Below are positions 34,717-45,098 of a DNA stretch of 64,000 bases, piece after piece. A program made the translations under genes and the position numbers. Under the pieces are notes generated by a model. That model saw nothing but the letters and a program-made list of their open reading frames with translations, did not search any database and had not been told where the DNA came from. Origin of the DNA: B1 sp964355075 (GTDB taxonomy: Bacteria; Bacteroidota; Bacteroidia; UKL13-3); NCBI GenBank assembly GCA_964355075.1, contig CAYHCF010000007.1, positions 1-64,000 on the forward strand. Reading direction: 5' to 3'. Each line of letters opens with the position of its first letter. Position 1 is the stretch's first letter.

Positions 34717-37245
34717 TTACTCATCCTTAATAATTTTTCTTCTCATCACTGAGTTATTATCCAAAACCCATTCAGTCATGTAAATACCAGCAGGAAGTTG
34801 CTCCGTATTGATAGAATTTACGGGATTTTTTTCTGTGAATACCAAATCCCCAAAAATATTGAAAATACTTACTTTCTGTATGGTCAGGTTGGAGCCAACA
34901 TTGAAATTCAATTCGTTTCTAAATGGGTTAGGATAAATTATTATTGAAGGTTCCTTCGCTCCAAAATCGATTTCTCCGGTACTATTTAGTAAACCCATTT
35001 TCATGCCATTTCCAAAACTACTTACCCAAAGTTCATTTAAGTTATAAGGGTTAAAAAACACACGCTCCGGCTGTCGAAAGGGATAACTTGAAACGAGTGA
35101 CCAGGTGGGTGTACCGGCATCCATATTGTTACTGATCCATAAACCCTGGATTTCGGTTGTGAGGTAAGCTTGTTTTAAGTTTTGCGGGTTAAAAGTGATG
35201 GAGGTAACCCGATCGAATTGAGTCCCGGTTAATTTTGTCCAGACTGCACCCCTGTTGGTAGTTCTATACAATCCTCCCAATCCATTTGGAGCACCACCCC
35301 AGCCACTGAATACGGCAGTGTACCATGTTTTTTGAGTTGTATCATTCGGGTCAATAACAATGTCATTGGTCCAGTAATTCATTCCACTATGACTCATATC
35401 TGACCACGTATTTGCTACCGGATCATACAGAAAAACACCAGAGCTGGCTGTAAAGGCTCCTGCTGAATTTCTTCTTCCCGAAAAAGTGCAAACCATCTTT
35501 CCATCTTTCAAAACTTCGATACATGCAGGATGGCCTTCGGTTCTAGGCGGATTTGGAAGTTTCGTCCAGGTTGAAGTCGCTCCATTTGATAGATTATTGG
35601 TCATATAAATGCCCCCCAATTGTGATCCCTGGGTACCGCCGAAATGTACCACAGAGGCATACATTCTTTCTGGATTATTGGGATCAGGGGCGACCCAAAA
35701 AACAGGATGTCCGAAGGAATGTAAAGTTGCCCATGTGGCACCCTTATCGGTAGAGAAAACTATTTTCCCGTTGGCATCACTTGCATCGAGTTGTGCGTCT
35801 GCTAGCCGGGTACTTTGGTACATATCATGAATATTTGAACAGCCGCCATAAAGCTTTCCATTTCCTGCTTTTGCTATTCGGTATAAAGAGTTAACCGAGA
35901 AGCCGGAATAAGTAAAACCCCAATCAACTCCTGCATTTGTACTTCTGATCCCGCCAATATCGCTGAAACATGCCATCATATTATTGGCATCCTGCCAGGT
36001 GATCTGAAAGCAGGTTGTATTTTCCAAACCGATACTTTTATAAACCTGCTTCGCAGGGGTAAGCGCACCGGCGGCATGTTGTGAGATCGCATTAACATAA
36101 GCTTGCTTCCAGCTTGTGCCTCCATTTGCACTTACATGCACATTGCTATAATTACCGAACATAATTTTATCAGGATCGTTAGGAGCCACACTCATTCCAA
36201 AACAGGTTTCACTCCAACTCCAGGCTTTATCACCCCCTGAGCCTTCCCAACCGGTAATAATATTTGCGTTATTGGCTGTATTAAGAACTTTGCTCCAGGA
36301 GGCTCCACCATTTGATGATTTATAAACCAATGGTCCGGAGAGTGCATTGTCATGTCCACCCAGGTAAATGGTATTGATATTATTTCTGGCCATTCCCACA
36401 TACATTATAAAATCATTTGCAAAGTTGAGACCGGTTGATGCGCTCACCCATATTCCCGAATTATTATCCATGGTATAAACTCCCTTAGCAAAATTGTAAT
36501 AATCCCATGGCATCACACCATTATAAGTTCCTGAAGTGTTTGCTGTAATACAGGTAAAACGGGTTGTACTACCACTTTTGGCTCCTGCAAAACTCCAGAT
36601 AACTTGCCCGCTTGTTATACCGCTTGTAGTTTGAACGGAAAATGAGGAGCCTCCGTTGTTAGAAGTGATGAAACCATCATTGGTTCCGATATAAATATTA
36701 GTTCCATCAAAGAATGCACCACTCAGGATAATTCCGGCTCCACTACCGGCATTGTGTTTTACCAAAGAAAAAGAAGATCCGCCATTGTTTGAAAATAGAA
36801 TATCTCCGTAAGCTCCTATCAATACTTGATTCGGATTATCGTAGTTGGCTATGATTTTATAGGCTTGACCATATGTGCCGCTATTATAACCGGTTATTTT
36901 TGACCAGGTATTGCCACCATCCATTGTTTTTACCGGATAACCACTGTTACCATCGTTGTGATTGCAATAAGCAATATTGGGATCATTGGTAAACTCATAA
37001 GTAGAAGTATTGAACACCTGCAATTTTGAAAAATGAACCTGTGAATAAGTAGAACCAAAATCGGTAGAATGAAAGAGTTCACTCATATCACAGCTCACAT
37101 AAAACTCATTATTGTTTGCAGGATTGATTGAAGGAAAAAACAAAGCCCCTCCTCCTCCAATTCCACGGGGTAAAAAGTTAACAGGCTGGCAGATTGCCCA
37201 TAAAATATTATTTAACAGAAAGAAAAGCAGGATAAGTTTTTTCAT
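34717..37245 (-). CDS. secreted Asp-box beta-propeller protein with T9SS sorting domain
   Basis: An 842-aa exported protein: signal peptide (about 1-19), a long beta-propeller region and a C-terminal T9SS domain (about 765-842) with IIIYPNPFRNELNF, KVSIFNIFGDLVF and LPAGIYMTEW. Many BNR/Asp-box repeats are visible, such as MDGGNTWSKI, SNGGASWSKV, TDKGATWATL and TNRGAVWTKL. This arrangement occurs in GH74 xyloglucanases and in VPS10/sialidase-like propellers. I cannot confirm GH74 catalytic aspartates, so the activity is left open. It is likely to act at the cell surface. Confidence 0.82.
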   Translation of the reverse strand: MKKLILLFFLLNNILWAICQPVNFLPRGIGGGGALFFPSINPANNNEFYVSCDMSELFHSTDFGSTYSQVHFSKLQVFNTSTYEFTNDPNIAYCNHNDGNSGYPVKTMDGGNTWSKITGYNSGTYGQAYKIIANYDNPNQVLIGAYGDILFSNNGGSSFSLVKHNAGSGAGIILSGAFFDGTNIYIGTNDGFITSNNGGSSFSVQTTSGITSGQVIWSFAGAKSGSTTRFTCITANTSGTYNGVMPWDYYNFAKGVYTMDNNSGIWVSASTGLNFANDFIMYVGMARNNINTIYLGGHDNALSGPLVYKSSNGGASWSKVLNTANNANIITGWEGSGGDKAWSWSETCFGMSVAPNDPDKIMFGNYSNVHVSANGGTSWKQAYVNAISQHAAGALTPAKQVYKSIGLENTTCFQITWQDANNMMACFSDIGGIRSTNAGVDWGFTYSGFSVNSLYRIAKAGNGKLYGGCSNIHDMYQSTRLADAQLDASDANGKIVFSTDKGATWATLHSFGHPVFWVAPDPNNPERMYASVVHFGGTQGSQLGGIYMTNNLSNGATSTWTKLPNPPRTEGHPACIEVLKDGKMVCTFSGRRNSAGAFTASSGVFLYDPVANTWSDMSHSGMNYWTNDIVIDPNDTTQKTWYTAVFSGWGGAPNGLGGLYRTTNRGAVWTKLTGTQFDRVTSITFNPQNLKQAYLTTEIQGLWISNNMDAGTPTWSLVSSYPFRQPERVFFNPYNLNELWVSSFGNGMKMGLLNSTGEIDFGAKEPSIIIYPNPFRNELNFNVGSNLTIQKVSIFNIFGDLVFTEKNPVNSINTEQLPAGIYMTEWVLDNNSVMRRKIIKDE

Positions 37246-37290
37246 AATAGCTGTTTGTTTTATTATATATATTGTCGGGATATGGAATCT

Positions 37291-38367
37291 TTATTTTTTT
37301 ATATTCATCTTTCTTTTTTCAAGCTCCAGTATAAATTCTTCGCATGCTTTGTTTGTTGGATCAGCCAGCTTATAAATGGAAAGAATTTTTTCGGCATTCG
37401 CCAGATCATTTTGTGCTAATAATTTACTTGAAAATGAATAACATGCCAGCGAAATAAATCCGAGCAAACGCTCATACATTAAATCGTTTTTCTTATTTGT
37501 ATTCAGAAATTTTATTTCAGCCTTCCACCAACTCACATCGTTTGACTGAAGGGCATTTATGTATTTTTGCTTAACCCCAAGTTCCTCTTCGACCTTCTGA
37601 GGAGTAATTTTAACTTGTTTTTCTGGATAATTCTCAATTTCACCGGTATTCAAAAAAGCAAATGCATTTTCAAAAACATCAGCGCTTGGGAATTCATGTT
37701 TCCCATTCCATTCTATCAGGAAATGTTTAAAAGGGGCTTTTTCTAAACTCCATTCAAACGAAACCAGATCCATATAGTTCATATCTCTTTTTCCGGCAAA
37801 CCCCAACAAATTAATTTTATGAGAAGGATTAAATTGCATTGCCGCCCCACAATATATTACTGAATTTACATCCGGATTCATTGCTCCACAGCTCAAAGCC
37901 ACTTTGGCACCACCACTAAAGCCGCATAAGGAAATATTATTTTTATCAACTGAAAACCTTGAGAGTGCTTCATGGATGAGATTATTTGAAATTGCATTTG
38001 TCTGTTGAATGTCCAAACCATTTTTTGAGGTATTGGATGCCATCAGAATAAATTGAAATCGTTCCGCCAGTTTTGCATATAAATTCAAGGGGATCGTCCC
38101 TTCAGCATGCGGATCAAAAAATATTACAATCGGAAATTTTTGTGATTCCGAGTATTTTTTGGGTAGAAACAATGCGAATTTCTGGGAGGAGTCACCTATT
38201 AAGTCAACGGAAGGAATCACTTCGCCTGTTTTGAAATTATCTTTTAAACCAGTATTATTTGTTTTTTGAATAAATGAGGAATCAACGGTTTGTGATGCAA
38301 TTTGTTTTGAAGGACGATTGCATGATAAACTTAAAATAGCGCTGAATAAAAGAAAAAGGGTTTTCAT
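37291..38367 (-). CDS. alpha/beta-hydrolase lipoprotein (esterase-like)
   Basis: A 358-aa exported protein with a lipobox cysteine C16 (SLSCNR). Residues about 55-235 form an alpha/beta-hydrolase core: strand VIFFDPHAEG, nucleophile S151 in CGFSGGAKVA, an acid candidate D195 in GKRDMNY, and a histidine at H224 in GKHEFP. The C-terminal 120 residues are helical and look tetratricopeptide-like (LGFISLACYSFSSKLLAQND). The fold is that of dienelactone hydrolase/PHB depolymerase-like esterases; the substrate is unknown. It lies 45 bases upstream of the secreted propeller gene and may be co-transcribed with it. Confidence 0.75.
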   Translation of the reverse strand: MKTLFLLFSAILSLSCNRPSKQIASQTVDSSFIQKTNNTGLKDNFKTGEVIPSVDLIGDSSQKFALFLPKKYSESQKFPIVIFFDPHAEGTIPLNLYAKLAERFQFILMASNTSKNGLDIQQTNAISNNLIHEALSRFSVDKNNISLCGFSGGAKVALSCGAMNPDVNSVIYCGAAMQFNPSHKINLLGFAGKRDMNYMDLVSFEWSLEKAPFKHFLIEWNGKHEFPSADVFENAFAFLNTGEIENYPEKQVKITPQKVEEELGVKQKYINALQSNDVSWWKAEIKFLNTNKKNDLMYERLLGFISLACYSFSSKLLAQNDLANAEKILSIYKLADPTNKACEEFILELEKRKMNIKK

Positions 38368-38749
38368 TTTAGATTATTCACAATATTAATCATCAATTTT
38401 AAAATTACATTATTTGTGGCAATATCAAAACAAATGATTTGTATTTCGAGTTCATATCAATAGGAATAAATGCAATAATTCATTAATTTATTTTTAATGC
38501 CGATAATTAATATGAATTGTCATATTTTAAAATGCCCTTGTCATTTTACAGTAATTTTACATGCATTTTGGTATGTGTATCAATATATTTGAATACCTTT
38601 CCCTCATAAATATATTATACAATTTTATTTTGAAAACAACAATTAACGTTAATTATTTTTAACTTTATTTTAACGTTTGATTATGTTCATACAAAGACCT
38701 TTGAAAATATTTAAATAAAATTATTGAACCCGAGAAACCTGAAAATACT
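38368..38749. other. 382-bp divergent intergenic region upstream of the signalling array
   Basis: Very AT-rich, no gene. A TATATTTG at 38584-38591 matches the Bacteroidota -7 box on the plus strand but lacks a good TTG at the expected -33 distance. It also contains a symmetric ACAAATGATTTGT (38430-38442) and the palindrome listed separately. It must hold the promoters of the array and of the esterase-like gene. Confidence 0.5.
38641..38654. promoter_or_regulatory. 14-bp perfect palindrome, candidate operator
   Basis: AATTAACGTTAATT is self-complementary over 14 bases; its core TTAACGTT recurs at 38670-38677, about 27 bases away. The pair lies 75-110 bases upstream of the first signalling gene. 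Length and symmetry suit a dimeric regulator, but in such AT-rich DNA chance is possible. Confidence 0.35.
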
Positions 38750-39949
38750 ATGATAGACAAAGGCAAACACAAGATCTTATATGTTGATGACGAGTTGGAC
38801 AATCTGGTAGTTTTTCGTTCGGCATTTAAGCGCGATTACGATATAATTACAGCTAATTCGGGACATGAGGCTCATAACATTTATCTGGAGCAACCTGTTG
38901 ATTTGGTTATTACCGACCAACGAATGCCTGAGATGAGCGGAATAGAATTTCTAAAAAATTTGCCAGATGAACCAGATAGCATCCGGATGATCCTTACCGG
39001 ATACAGCGATATGGAAATGATCATTGATGCCATTAATTCAGGGAAAGTATATAAATACATTACCAAACCCTGGGATAAAAACGATTTAAAACTTACCATC
39101 GATAATGCACTGGAGACCCTTGATCTTAGAAAAGAAAACAAGAGTCTGGTACATGAATTACTGGAAACAAATGAAATGCTCGAAAAAAAGGTGATAGACA
39201 GGACGCGGGAAATTCAGAAACAGAAAGAGGAAATTGAAAAACAAAAGATAAACATTGAAATTGAAAAGCAAATTGTTGAGAAAGCGAAGGAAAAGGCCGA
39301 TCAATTACTTTTAAATATACTTCCTGAGGAGATTGCCAGGGAACTTAAACTTACCGGCAAAGCAAAGGCCAGAAAGCACGAAATGGTAACCGTTCTTTTT
39401 AGCGATTTTAAAGATTTTACTTCTATTTCAGAAACTTGTAATGCTGAAGAAATAGTTAACGAACTTGATCATTGCTTCAAGGCTTTTGATGATATTATTG
39501 AAAAATTCGGACTTGAAAAAATAAAAACTATTGGAGATTCATATATGTGTGCCGCCGGAATACCTATGCCTAATCGTTTTGGCACGCACAAAATGATAAT
39601 GGCAGCCTTTGAAATGCAAAAATTTATAAAAACGCTTCATCATGAAAATGGTAGAAATAAGTTAAACGACCTCAGGATAGGAATACATACGGGTCCGGTA
39701 TTAGCCGGAGTTGTTGGAAAGAAAAAATTTGCTTATGACATTTGGGGTGATACTGTAAATATTGCTTCACGAATGGAAAGCTGTGGAGAAGCAGGTAAAA
39801 TAAATGTTTCAGCAAATACGTACTATCTAATTAAAGATCATTTTGAATGCAGCAGCCGGGGCAAAATAACGGTAAAAGGAAAAGGAGAACTGGATATGTA
39901 TTTTGTTGAAAAGGAAAAACCCCAAAGTATGGTTAGCCAATTAAGGTAA
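38750..39949 (+). CDS. receiver-linked class III adenylate cyclase
   Basis: A 399-aa soluble response regulator with cyclase output. The receiver (about 7-125) has the acidic pair D13-D14, phosphoacceptor D56 (ITDQRMP), T83 and K107 (ITKPW). A coiled coil (about 135-190) and a transducer element ILPEEIARELK lead to the cyclase domain. Metal aspartates are D219 (FSDFKDFT) and D263 (KTIGDSYM); K259 and D330 (FAYDIWGD) specify ATP over GTP; N337 and R341 stabilise the transition state. All are present, so it should make cAMP when its receiver is in the right state. It is the first gene of a seven-gene run and is 103 bases from the first kinase. Confidence 0.92.
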   Translation: MIDKGKHKILYVDDELDNLVVFRSAFKRDYDIITANSGHEAHNIYLEQPVDLVITDQRMPEMSGIEFLKNLPDEPDSIRMILTGYSDMEMIIDAINSGKVYKYITKPWDKNDLKLTIDNALETLDLRKENKSLVHELLETNEMLEKKVIDRTREIQKQKEEIEKQKINIEIEKQIVEKAKEKADQLLLNILPEEIARELKLTGKAKARKHEMVTVLFSDFKDFTSISETCNAEEIVNELDHCFKAFDDIIEKFGLEKIKTIGDSYMCAAGIPMPNRFGTHKMIMAAFEMQKFIKTLHHENGRNKLNDLRIGIHTGPVLAGVVGKKKFAYDIWGDTVNIASRMESCGEAGKINVSANTYYLIKDHFECSSRGKITVKGKGELDMYFVEKEKPQSMVSQLR

Positions 39950-40052
39950 GATTCTACATTTCAGTTCTTCAGGACAGCAAATCCAATTTGCATTTGCCAC
40001 ACAATGTACCCCTCATTTGTATACTGAAAACGATTTAATAAACAAGCAACCT

Positions 40053-42569
40053 ATGCAAACAACTGATACTAAACCTAGAATTCTATATGTGGATGATGAA
40101 GAAGATAATTTACATGTATTTAAATCTTCATTCCGAAGGCATTATGATATTATCACAGTAACCTCGGCCAAAGATGGAAGGGAATTATTGAAAGACAACC
40201 CTGTTGATTTAGTGATTTCAGACCAGCGTATGCCCCATATTAGCGGGGTTGATTTTCTTTTGTCGTTACCTGATGAACCGGATAATATTCGAATGATCAT
40301 GACCGGATATAGTGATATCGAAACGGTTATTGATGCATTGAATGCCGGGAAAATTCAAAAATATATAAAAAAACCATGGGTTAAAGAGGAGCTGAAACTG
40401 ATATTAGATGAAGCTTTAGACAAATTAGATGTAAAAAGAAATGACAGCATTAAGCCTCCGCTGAAGAAAAATCACCTGATTGAAGGATTAGAGAACATTA
40501 TGGAATCAGATTCTGATACCATCATAAGAAAACAAGCTGAAGAGATTGAAATATTAAAGCAACAGGTTCATGAATCATACAAAAATGTTCAATTACTGAG
40601 TGAAATCGGGCAGGAGATCACTTCAACATTAGATCTCGAAACTATTTTGAATACGGTTTATGAAAATGTAAATCAACTGATGGACGCAAGCGTATTTGGA
40701 ATTGGTGTTTATAATATTGAAGACTCCACCATTGATTATAAATTGGCTTTTGATAAAGGAAAGAGGTACCAACCCTACAGCAGAACCATGGAGGATAAAG
40801 ATCAATTTCCGGTTTGGTGCATTGAGAATAAGAAAGAAGTATTTATTAATAATGTTGAAATTGAGTATGGTAATTATATCAATAGTTTTGCAAATTTAAA
40901 TATTGAAAGTGCAAAATTAGAAGATGGTTCGATGCCGGAATTTCAATATTCATTAATCTACATGCCAATGATGGTTAAAAACAGAATTATTGGCTTAATT
41001 ACAGTACAATCTTATGAAAAAAATGCATATACCTCTTATCACCTAAGTTCGCTGAGAAATATAGCCATCTTTGTGGCTACCGCACTTGAGAATTCGAAAG
41101 CATTCCATTTAATTGAAAAACAAAAGACTGAAATTGAACATAAAAATGTTGACCTTGAACAAGAAGTTGAAAAACGAACGCTGGAATTACGTTTACAGAA
41201 AGATGAGTTAGAAAGCACATTCAGCAAATTAAAATTATTAACCGAAATCGGACAGGAGATCACATCAACCCTTAACATTGATACTATTTTAAATACCGTT
41301 TATGAAAACGTAAACCGTTTGATGGATGCAAGTGTTTTTGGAATAGGCATTTACTCATCTGTTGAAAATACAATAAATTATAAATTGGCTATAGAGAATG
41401 GGAAAAGGTATCAGCCGTATACCCGATCTATGGAAGATAAAAATCAGTTCCCGGTTTCATGTATAGAAAATAAAGTTGAAGTTTTTATTAATGAAGTTGA
41501 AAAAGAATATTCACGTTATATAAAAAAATACGAACATAAAATTGTGGTGCTTGAGGATGGCACTCAATCTTCCAGTCCACATTCTATGATCTATCTGCCT
41601 TTGTTATTCAATAATGAACCCATAGGCATATTAACCGTTCAAAGTTTCAGAAAATTTGCATATAATCAGTATCATCTGGATATTCTGAGATCACTCGCAT
41701 CCTATATAACAACAGCCATCCATAATGCCCATTCTTATAGTAAGATGACCGAAGCTTTTGAGCAATTAAAATCTGCTCAAAGCAAATTGGTTGAGGCCGA
41801 AAAAATGGCTTCCTTAGGGGTACTGACTGCGGGCGTGGCGCATGAGATAAACAATCCGGTTAACTTTATCTCGGGTGGCATCGAATCTCTGAGGGAAAAT
41901 TATCATGACCTGAAGAAACTTCTTGAATTTATTGAAACCCCTAACCCTGATAATTCTCCTGCCGAATTATGGGATATCATTCATTCTATTCAGAAGGAAA
42001 TAGATTTAAAAAGTCTTTTATCTGAAATGGAAGTGTTAATCAATACGATACGTAATGGCGCCTTAAGAACATCTGAGATTGTAAAAGGGTTAAGGAATTT
42101 TTCAAGACTTGATGAAAGTGACATGAAAAAAGCCAGCCTGGAAGAGGGAATAAACAGCACGCTGGTAATCCTGAACAATAAGATAAAAGGCAGGATAAAA
42201 ATAGTGAAAGAGTTTTCCGTTATCCCTGAGATAATTTGTTATCCGGGGCAATTGAATCAGGTTTTTCTCAATATTTTATCCAATGCCGTTGATGCCATTG
42301 AAGGAGAGGGCATCATAAAAATAAAAACTGCGCAAAAAGAGGATACCATCCATATTCATATCAGCGATTCGGGTTCAGGGATGCCTGAAGAAATCAAGGC
42401 ACATATTTTTGAACCATTCTATACAACAAAACCGGTTGGTAAGGGTACAGGTCTTGGTTTATCTATCTCGTTTGGAATCATTGAAAATCACAAAGGAAGC
42501 ATCCAGGTTCATAGTGAATTTGGAAAAGGCACGGAGTTCATCATTACATTACCGCTTCACAGAAATTAA
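40053..42569 (+). CDS. hybrid histidine kinase, REC-GAF-GAF-HK, copy 1
   Basis: An 838-aa soluble kinase starting at ATG 40053 (MQTTDTKPRILYVDDE), aligned with the other copies; an upstream in-frame ATG at 40017 would add 12 residues. Domains: receiver 8-130 with D57, T84, K107; coiled coil; GAF1 about 183-355; coiled coil about 355-395; GAF2 about 396-570; DHp with H597 (GVAHEINNP); ATPase with N box NQVFLNILSNA, G1 DSGSGMP, F box FEPFYTTK and G2 GTGLGLSISFG. No membrane segment is present. GAF2 reads PVSCIENK where all other copies read VWCIENK. It ends three bases before copy 2. Confidence 0.92.
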   Translation: MQTTDTKPRILYVDDEEDNLHVFKSSFRRHYDIITVTSAKDGRELLKDNPVDLVISDQRMPHISGVDFLLSLPDEPDNIRMIMTGYSDIETVIDALNAGKIQKYIKKPWVKEELKLILDEALDKLDVKRNDSIKPPLKKNHLIEGLENIMESDSDTIIRKQAEEIEILKQQVHESYKNVQLLSEIGQEITSTLDLETILNTVYENVNQLMDASVFGIGVYNIEDSTIDYKLAFDKGKRYQPYSRTMEDKDQFPVWCIENKKEVFINNVEIEYGNYINSFANLNIESAKLEDGSMPEFQYSLIYMPMMVKNRIIGLITVQSYEKNAYTSYHLSSLRNIAIFVATALENSKAFHLIEKQKTEIEHKNVDLEQEVEKRTLELRLQKDELESTFSKLKLLTEIGQEITSTLNIDTILNTVYENVNRLMDASVFGIGIYSSVENTINYKLAIENGKRYQPYTRSMEDKNQFPVSCIENKVEVFINEVEKEYSRYIKKYEHKIVVLEDGTQSSSPHSMIYLPLLFNNEPIGILTVQSFRKFAYNQYHLDILRSLASYITTAIHNAHSYSKMTEAFEQLKSAQSKLVEAEKMASLGVLTAGVAHEINNPVNFISGGIESLRENYHDLKKLLEFIETPNPDNSPAELWDIIHSIQKEIDLKSLLSEMEVLINTIRNGALRTSEIVKGLRNFSRLDESDMKKASLEEGINSTLVILNNKIKGRIKIVKEFSVIPEIICYPGQLNQVFLNILSNAVDAIEGEGIIKIKTAQKEDTIHIHISDSGSGMPEEIKAHIFEPFYTTKPVGKGTGLGLSISFGIIENHKGSIQVHSEFGKGTEFIITLPLHRN

Positions 42570-42572
42570 ATC

Positions 42573-45095
42573 ATGCAAACATTAAATAATAAACCAAAAG
42601 TGCTTTATGTGGATGATGAGGAGAACAACCTTTTCGTTTTCAAATCAGCATTCAGAAGATTTTATGATGTACATACCGCCCTATCGGCCAGTGATGCGTT
42701 ACTTATTTTAAAGGAGAATCCGGTTGATGTAGTGATCTCAGATCAGCGTATGCCCGAAGTGAGCGGTGTTGAATTTTTAAAAAACATTCCTGATGAGCCG
42801 GAAAATATTCGGATGATTTTAACCGGATATAGTGATGTAGAAACAGTAATTGAAGCCTTTAATATTGAGAAAATTTATAAATATATTAAAAAGCCCTGGC
42901 TTAAAGAAGATCTGAAGATTACCATAGATGAGGCTTATCAAAAACTTTGCTTAAAAAGAAATGAGAAGGGAGTTCTCGATGGCATTTCTGTTACCAGTGA
43001 AAATAACGAAGTCGATCAGGCTTATGTTGAATTTCAAAAATCGGATGACCAAGGTGAAAACAGCAAACTAAAAAAAGAGGTTCTTCGCCTGAATGAACAG
43101 GTAAATGAAGCCTATAAAAATGTTCAATTACTTAGTGAAATAGGGCAGGAAATAACTTCTACCCTTGATCTCGATACCATATTGAATACGGTTTATGAAA
43201 ACGTTAACCAGTTGATGGATGCCAGTGTATTTGGTATTGGGGTTTATAATACTGAAAACTCTACAATAGATTATCAATTAGCGATTGAAAAGGGTAAAAG
43301 ATACCAGCCTTACAGCAGAACTATGGAAGATAAAAATCAATTCCCGGTATGGTGTATTGAGAACAAGAAGGAAGTTTTTATCAATGACATTGTAGCCGAA
43401 TACAGTAAGTATATAAATAAGTATGAACACAAAATTGTAGCGCTTGAAGACGGAACAACCTCTGATGTTCCTTTATCCTTTATTTACATGCCACTTACCA
43501 TAAAAGATAAGGTAATAGGTCTCATTACGGTTCAATCATTTATAAAAAACGCTTATAGTTATTATCACTTAAACAGCTTTAGAAATATTGCCATCTATGT
43601 TGCTACGGCGATTGAAAATGCCAAGGCCTATCATTTAATAGAGAAACAAAAGGCGGAGATCGAACAAAAGAATGTAGATCTGGAAGAGAAAGTGGAAAAA
43701 CGAACACAGGAACTAAGATTACAGAAAGATGAGTTGGAGGAAACTTTCAGCAAATTAAAACTCCTGACAGAAATTGGCCAGGAAATAACTTCTACCTTAA
43801 ACCTTGATAAAATATTAAATACGGTTTATGAGAACGTTAACCGTATTATGGATGCCAGTGTTTTTGGAATAGGAATCTATTCACCAGAGGAAAATAGTAT
43901 AAATTATAAACTTGCCATAGAGAATGGGAAAAGATATCAGCCTTATACCAGATCCATGGAAGATAAAAATCAATTTCCAGTTTGGTGCATTGAAAATAAA
44001 AAAGAAATATTTATCAACGACGTTTATAAAGAATACTCAAGATACCTGAAGACTTTTGAGGAAATAGTCAGTACTCTGGAAGATGGAACACAATCCTTGG
44101 TTCCTCTTTCTTTAATATACATGCCTTTGCTCTTTAACAATAAACCCATTGGGGTAATAACCGTGCAGGGGTTTCGCAAATTTGCCTATAATCAATATCA
44201 TCTGGATATCCTGAGATCCCTGGCTTCATACATCACAACAGCCATCCAAAATGCAAATTCCTATAGCAAAATGACCGAAGCTTTTGAGCAATTAAAATCG
44301 GCACAAAGCAAATTGGTTGAGGCTGAAAAAATGGCATCGCTTGGCGTGTTAACGGCAGGTGTTGCACATGAAATAAACAATCCGGTTAATTTTATTTCAG
44401 GAGGCATTGAATCCTTAAAAGATAATTATGAAGAGCTAAAAAAACTATTAGAACTGATTGAAAGTCCGGAACCAGGTAAATCATTGGAAGAGCTCTGGAA
44501 GAGCATACATTCTTTTAAAGAAGAAATTGATTTAAAGAGCATGTTGCCGGAGATGGAGATTTTGATAAGTACCATTGAAAATGGGGCATTAAGAACATCA
44601 GAGATTGTAAAAGGATTACGTAATTTTTCAAGACTGGATGAAGATGAAATGAAGAAGGCCAGTATAGAAGAGGGAATAAACAGTACACTTATCATCATCA
44701 ATAACAGAATAAAAAATAAGATAAAAGTAATCAAAGAGTTTTCAGCTATTCCGGAAATTATGTGTTATCCGGGCCAGTTAAACCAGGTTTTTTTGAATAT
44801 CTTATCGAATGCGGCTGACGCCATTGTTGGAAGTGGAGAAATCGGTATTAAAATCCTGCAAAAAGATAATTTCATATCTATTGCATTCAGTGATTCAGGT
44901 ACAGGTATGCCCAAGGAGGTAATCGCTCATATTTTTGAACCCTTTTATACCACCAAACAGGTCGGCAAGGGAACAGGTCTGGGATTATCTATCTCTTATG
45001 GAATCATTAAAAAACACAAAGGATCTATTGAAGTGAAAAGTGAAGTTGGAAAGGGAACAGAGTTCATCATTAAACTACCCATTAATTTTTATTAA
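42573..45095 (+). CDS. hybrid histidine kinase, REC-GAF-GAF-HK, copy 2
   Basis: An 840-aa paralogue with the same order: receiver (D57, ILTGYSD, YIKKPW), two GAF domains with QFPVWCIENKKE in each, phosphoacceptor H599, and complete N, G1 (DSGTGMP), F (FEPFYTTK) and G2 boxes. GAF1 has the EKGKRYQPYSRTMEDK form and GAF2 the ENGKRYQPYTRSMEDK form. The segment after the H box (about 612-670) is specific to this copy. It begins three bases after copy 1 and ends three bases before copy 3, implying one transcript and probable translational reinitiation. Confidence 0.92.
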   Translation: MQTLNNKPKVLYVDDEENNLFVFKSAFRRFYDVHTALSASDALLILKENPVDVVISDQRMPEVSGVEFLKNIPDEPENIRMILTGYSDVETVIEAFNIEKIYKYIKKPWLKEDLKITIDEAYQKLCLKRNEKGVLDGISVTSENNEVDQAYVEFQKSDDQGENSKLKKEVLRLNEQVNEAYKNVQLLSEIGQEITSTLDLDTILNTVYENVNQLMDASVFGIGVYNTENSTIDYQLAIEKGKRYQPYSRTMEDKNQFPVWCIENKKEVFINDIVAEYSKYINKYEHKIVALEDGTTSDVPLSFIYMPLTIKDKVIGLITVQSFIKNAYSYYHLNSFRNIAIYVATAIENAKAYHLIEKQKAEIEQKNVDLEEKVEKRTQELRLQKDELEETFSKLKLLTEIGQEITSTLNLDKILNTVYENVNRIMDASVFGIGIYSPEENSINYKLAIENGKRYQPYTRSMEDKNQFPVWCIENKKEIFINDVYKEYSRYLKTFEEIVSTLEDGTQSLVPLSLIYMPLLFNNKPIGVITVQGFRKFAYNQYHLDILRSLASYITTAIQNANSYSKMTEAFEQLKSAQSKLVEAEKMASLGVLTAGVAHEINNPVNFISGGIESLKDNYEELKKLLELIESPEPGKSLEELWKSIHSFKEEIDLKSMLPEMEILISTIENGALRTSEIVKGLRNFSRLDEDEMKKASIEEGINSTLIIINNRIKNKIKVIKEFSAIPEIMCYPGQLNQVFLNILSNAADAIVGSGEIGIKILQKDNFISIAFSDSGTGMPKEVIAHIFEPFYTTKQVGKGTGLGLSISYGIIKKHKGSIEVKSEVGKGTEFIIKLPINFY

Positions 45096-45098
45096 TAC

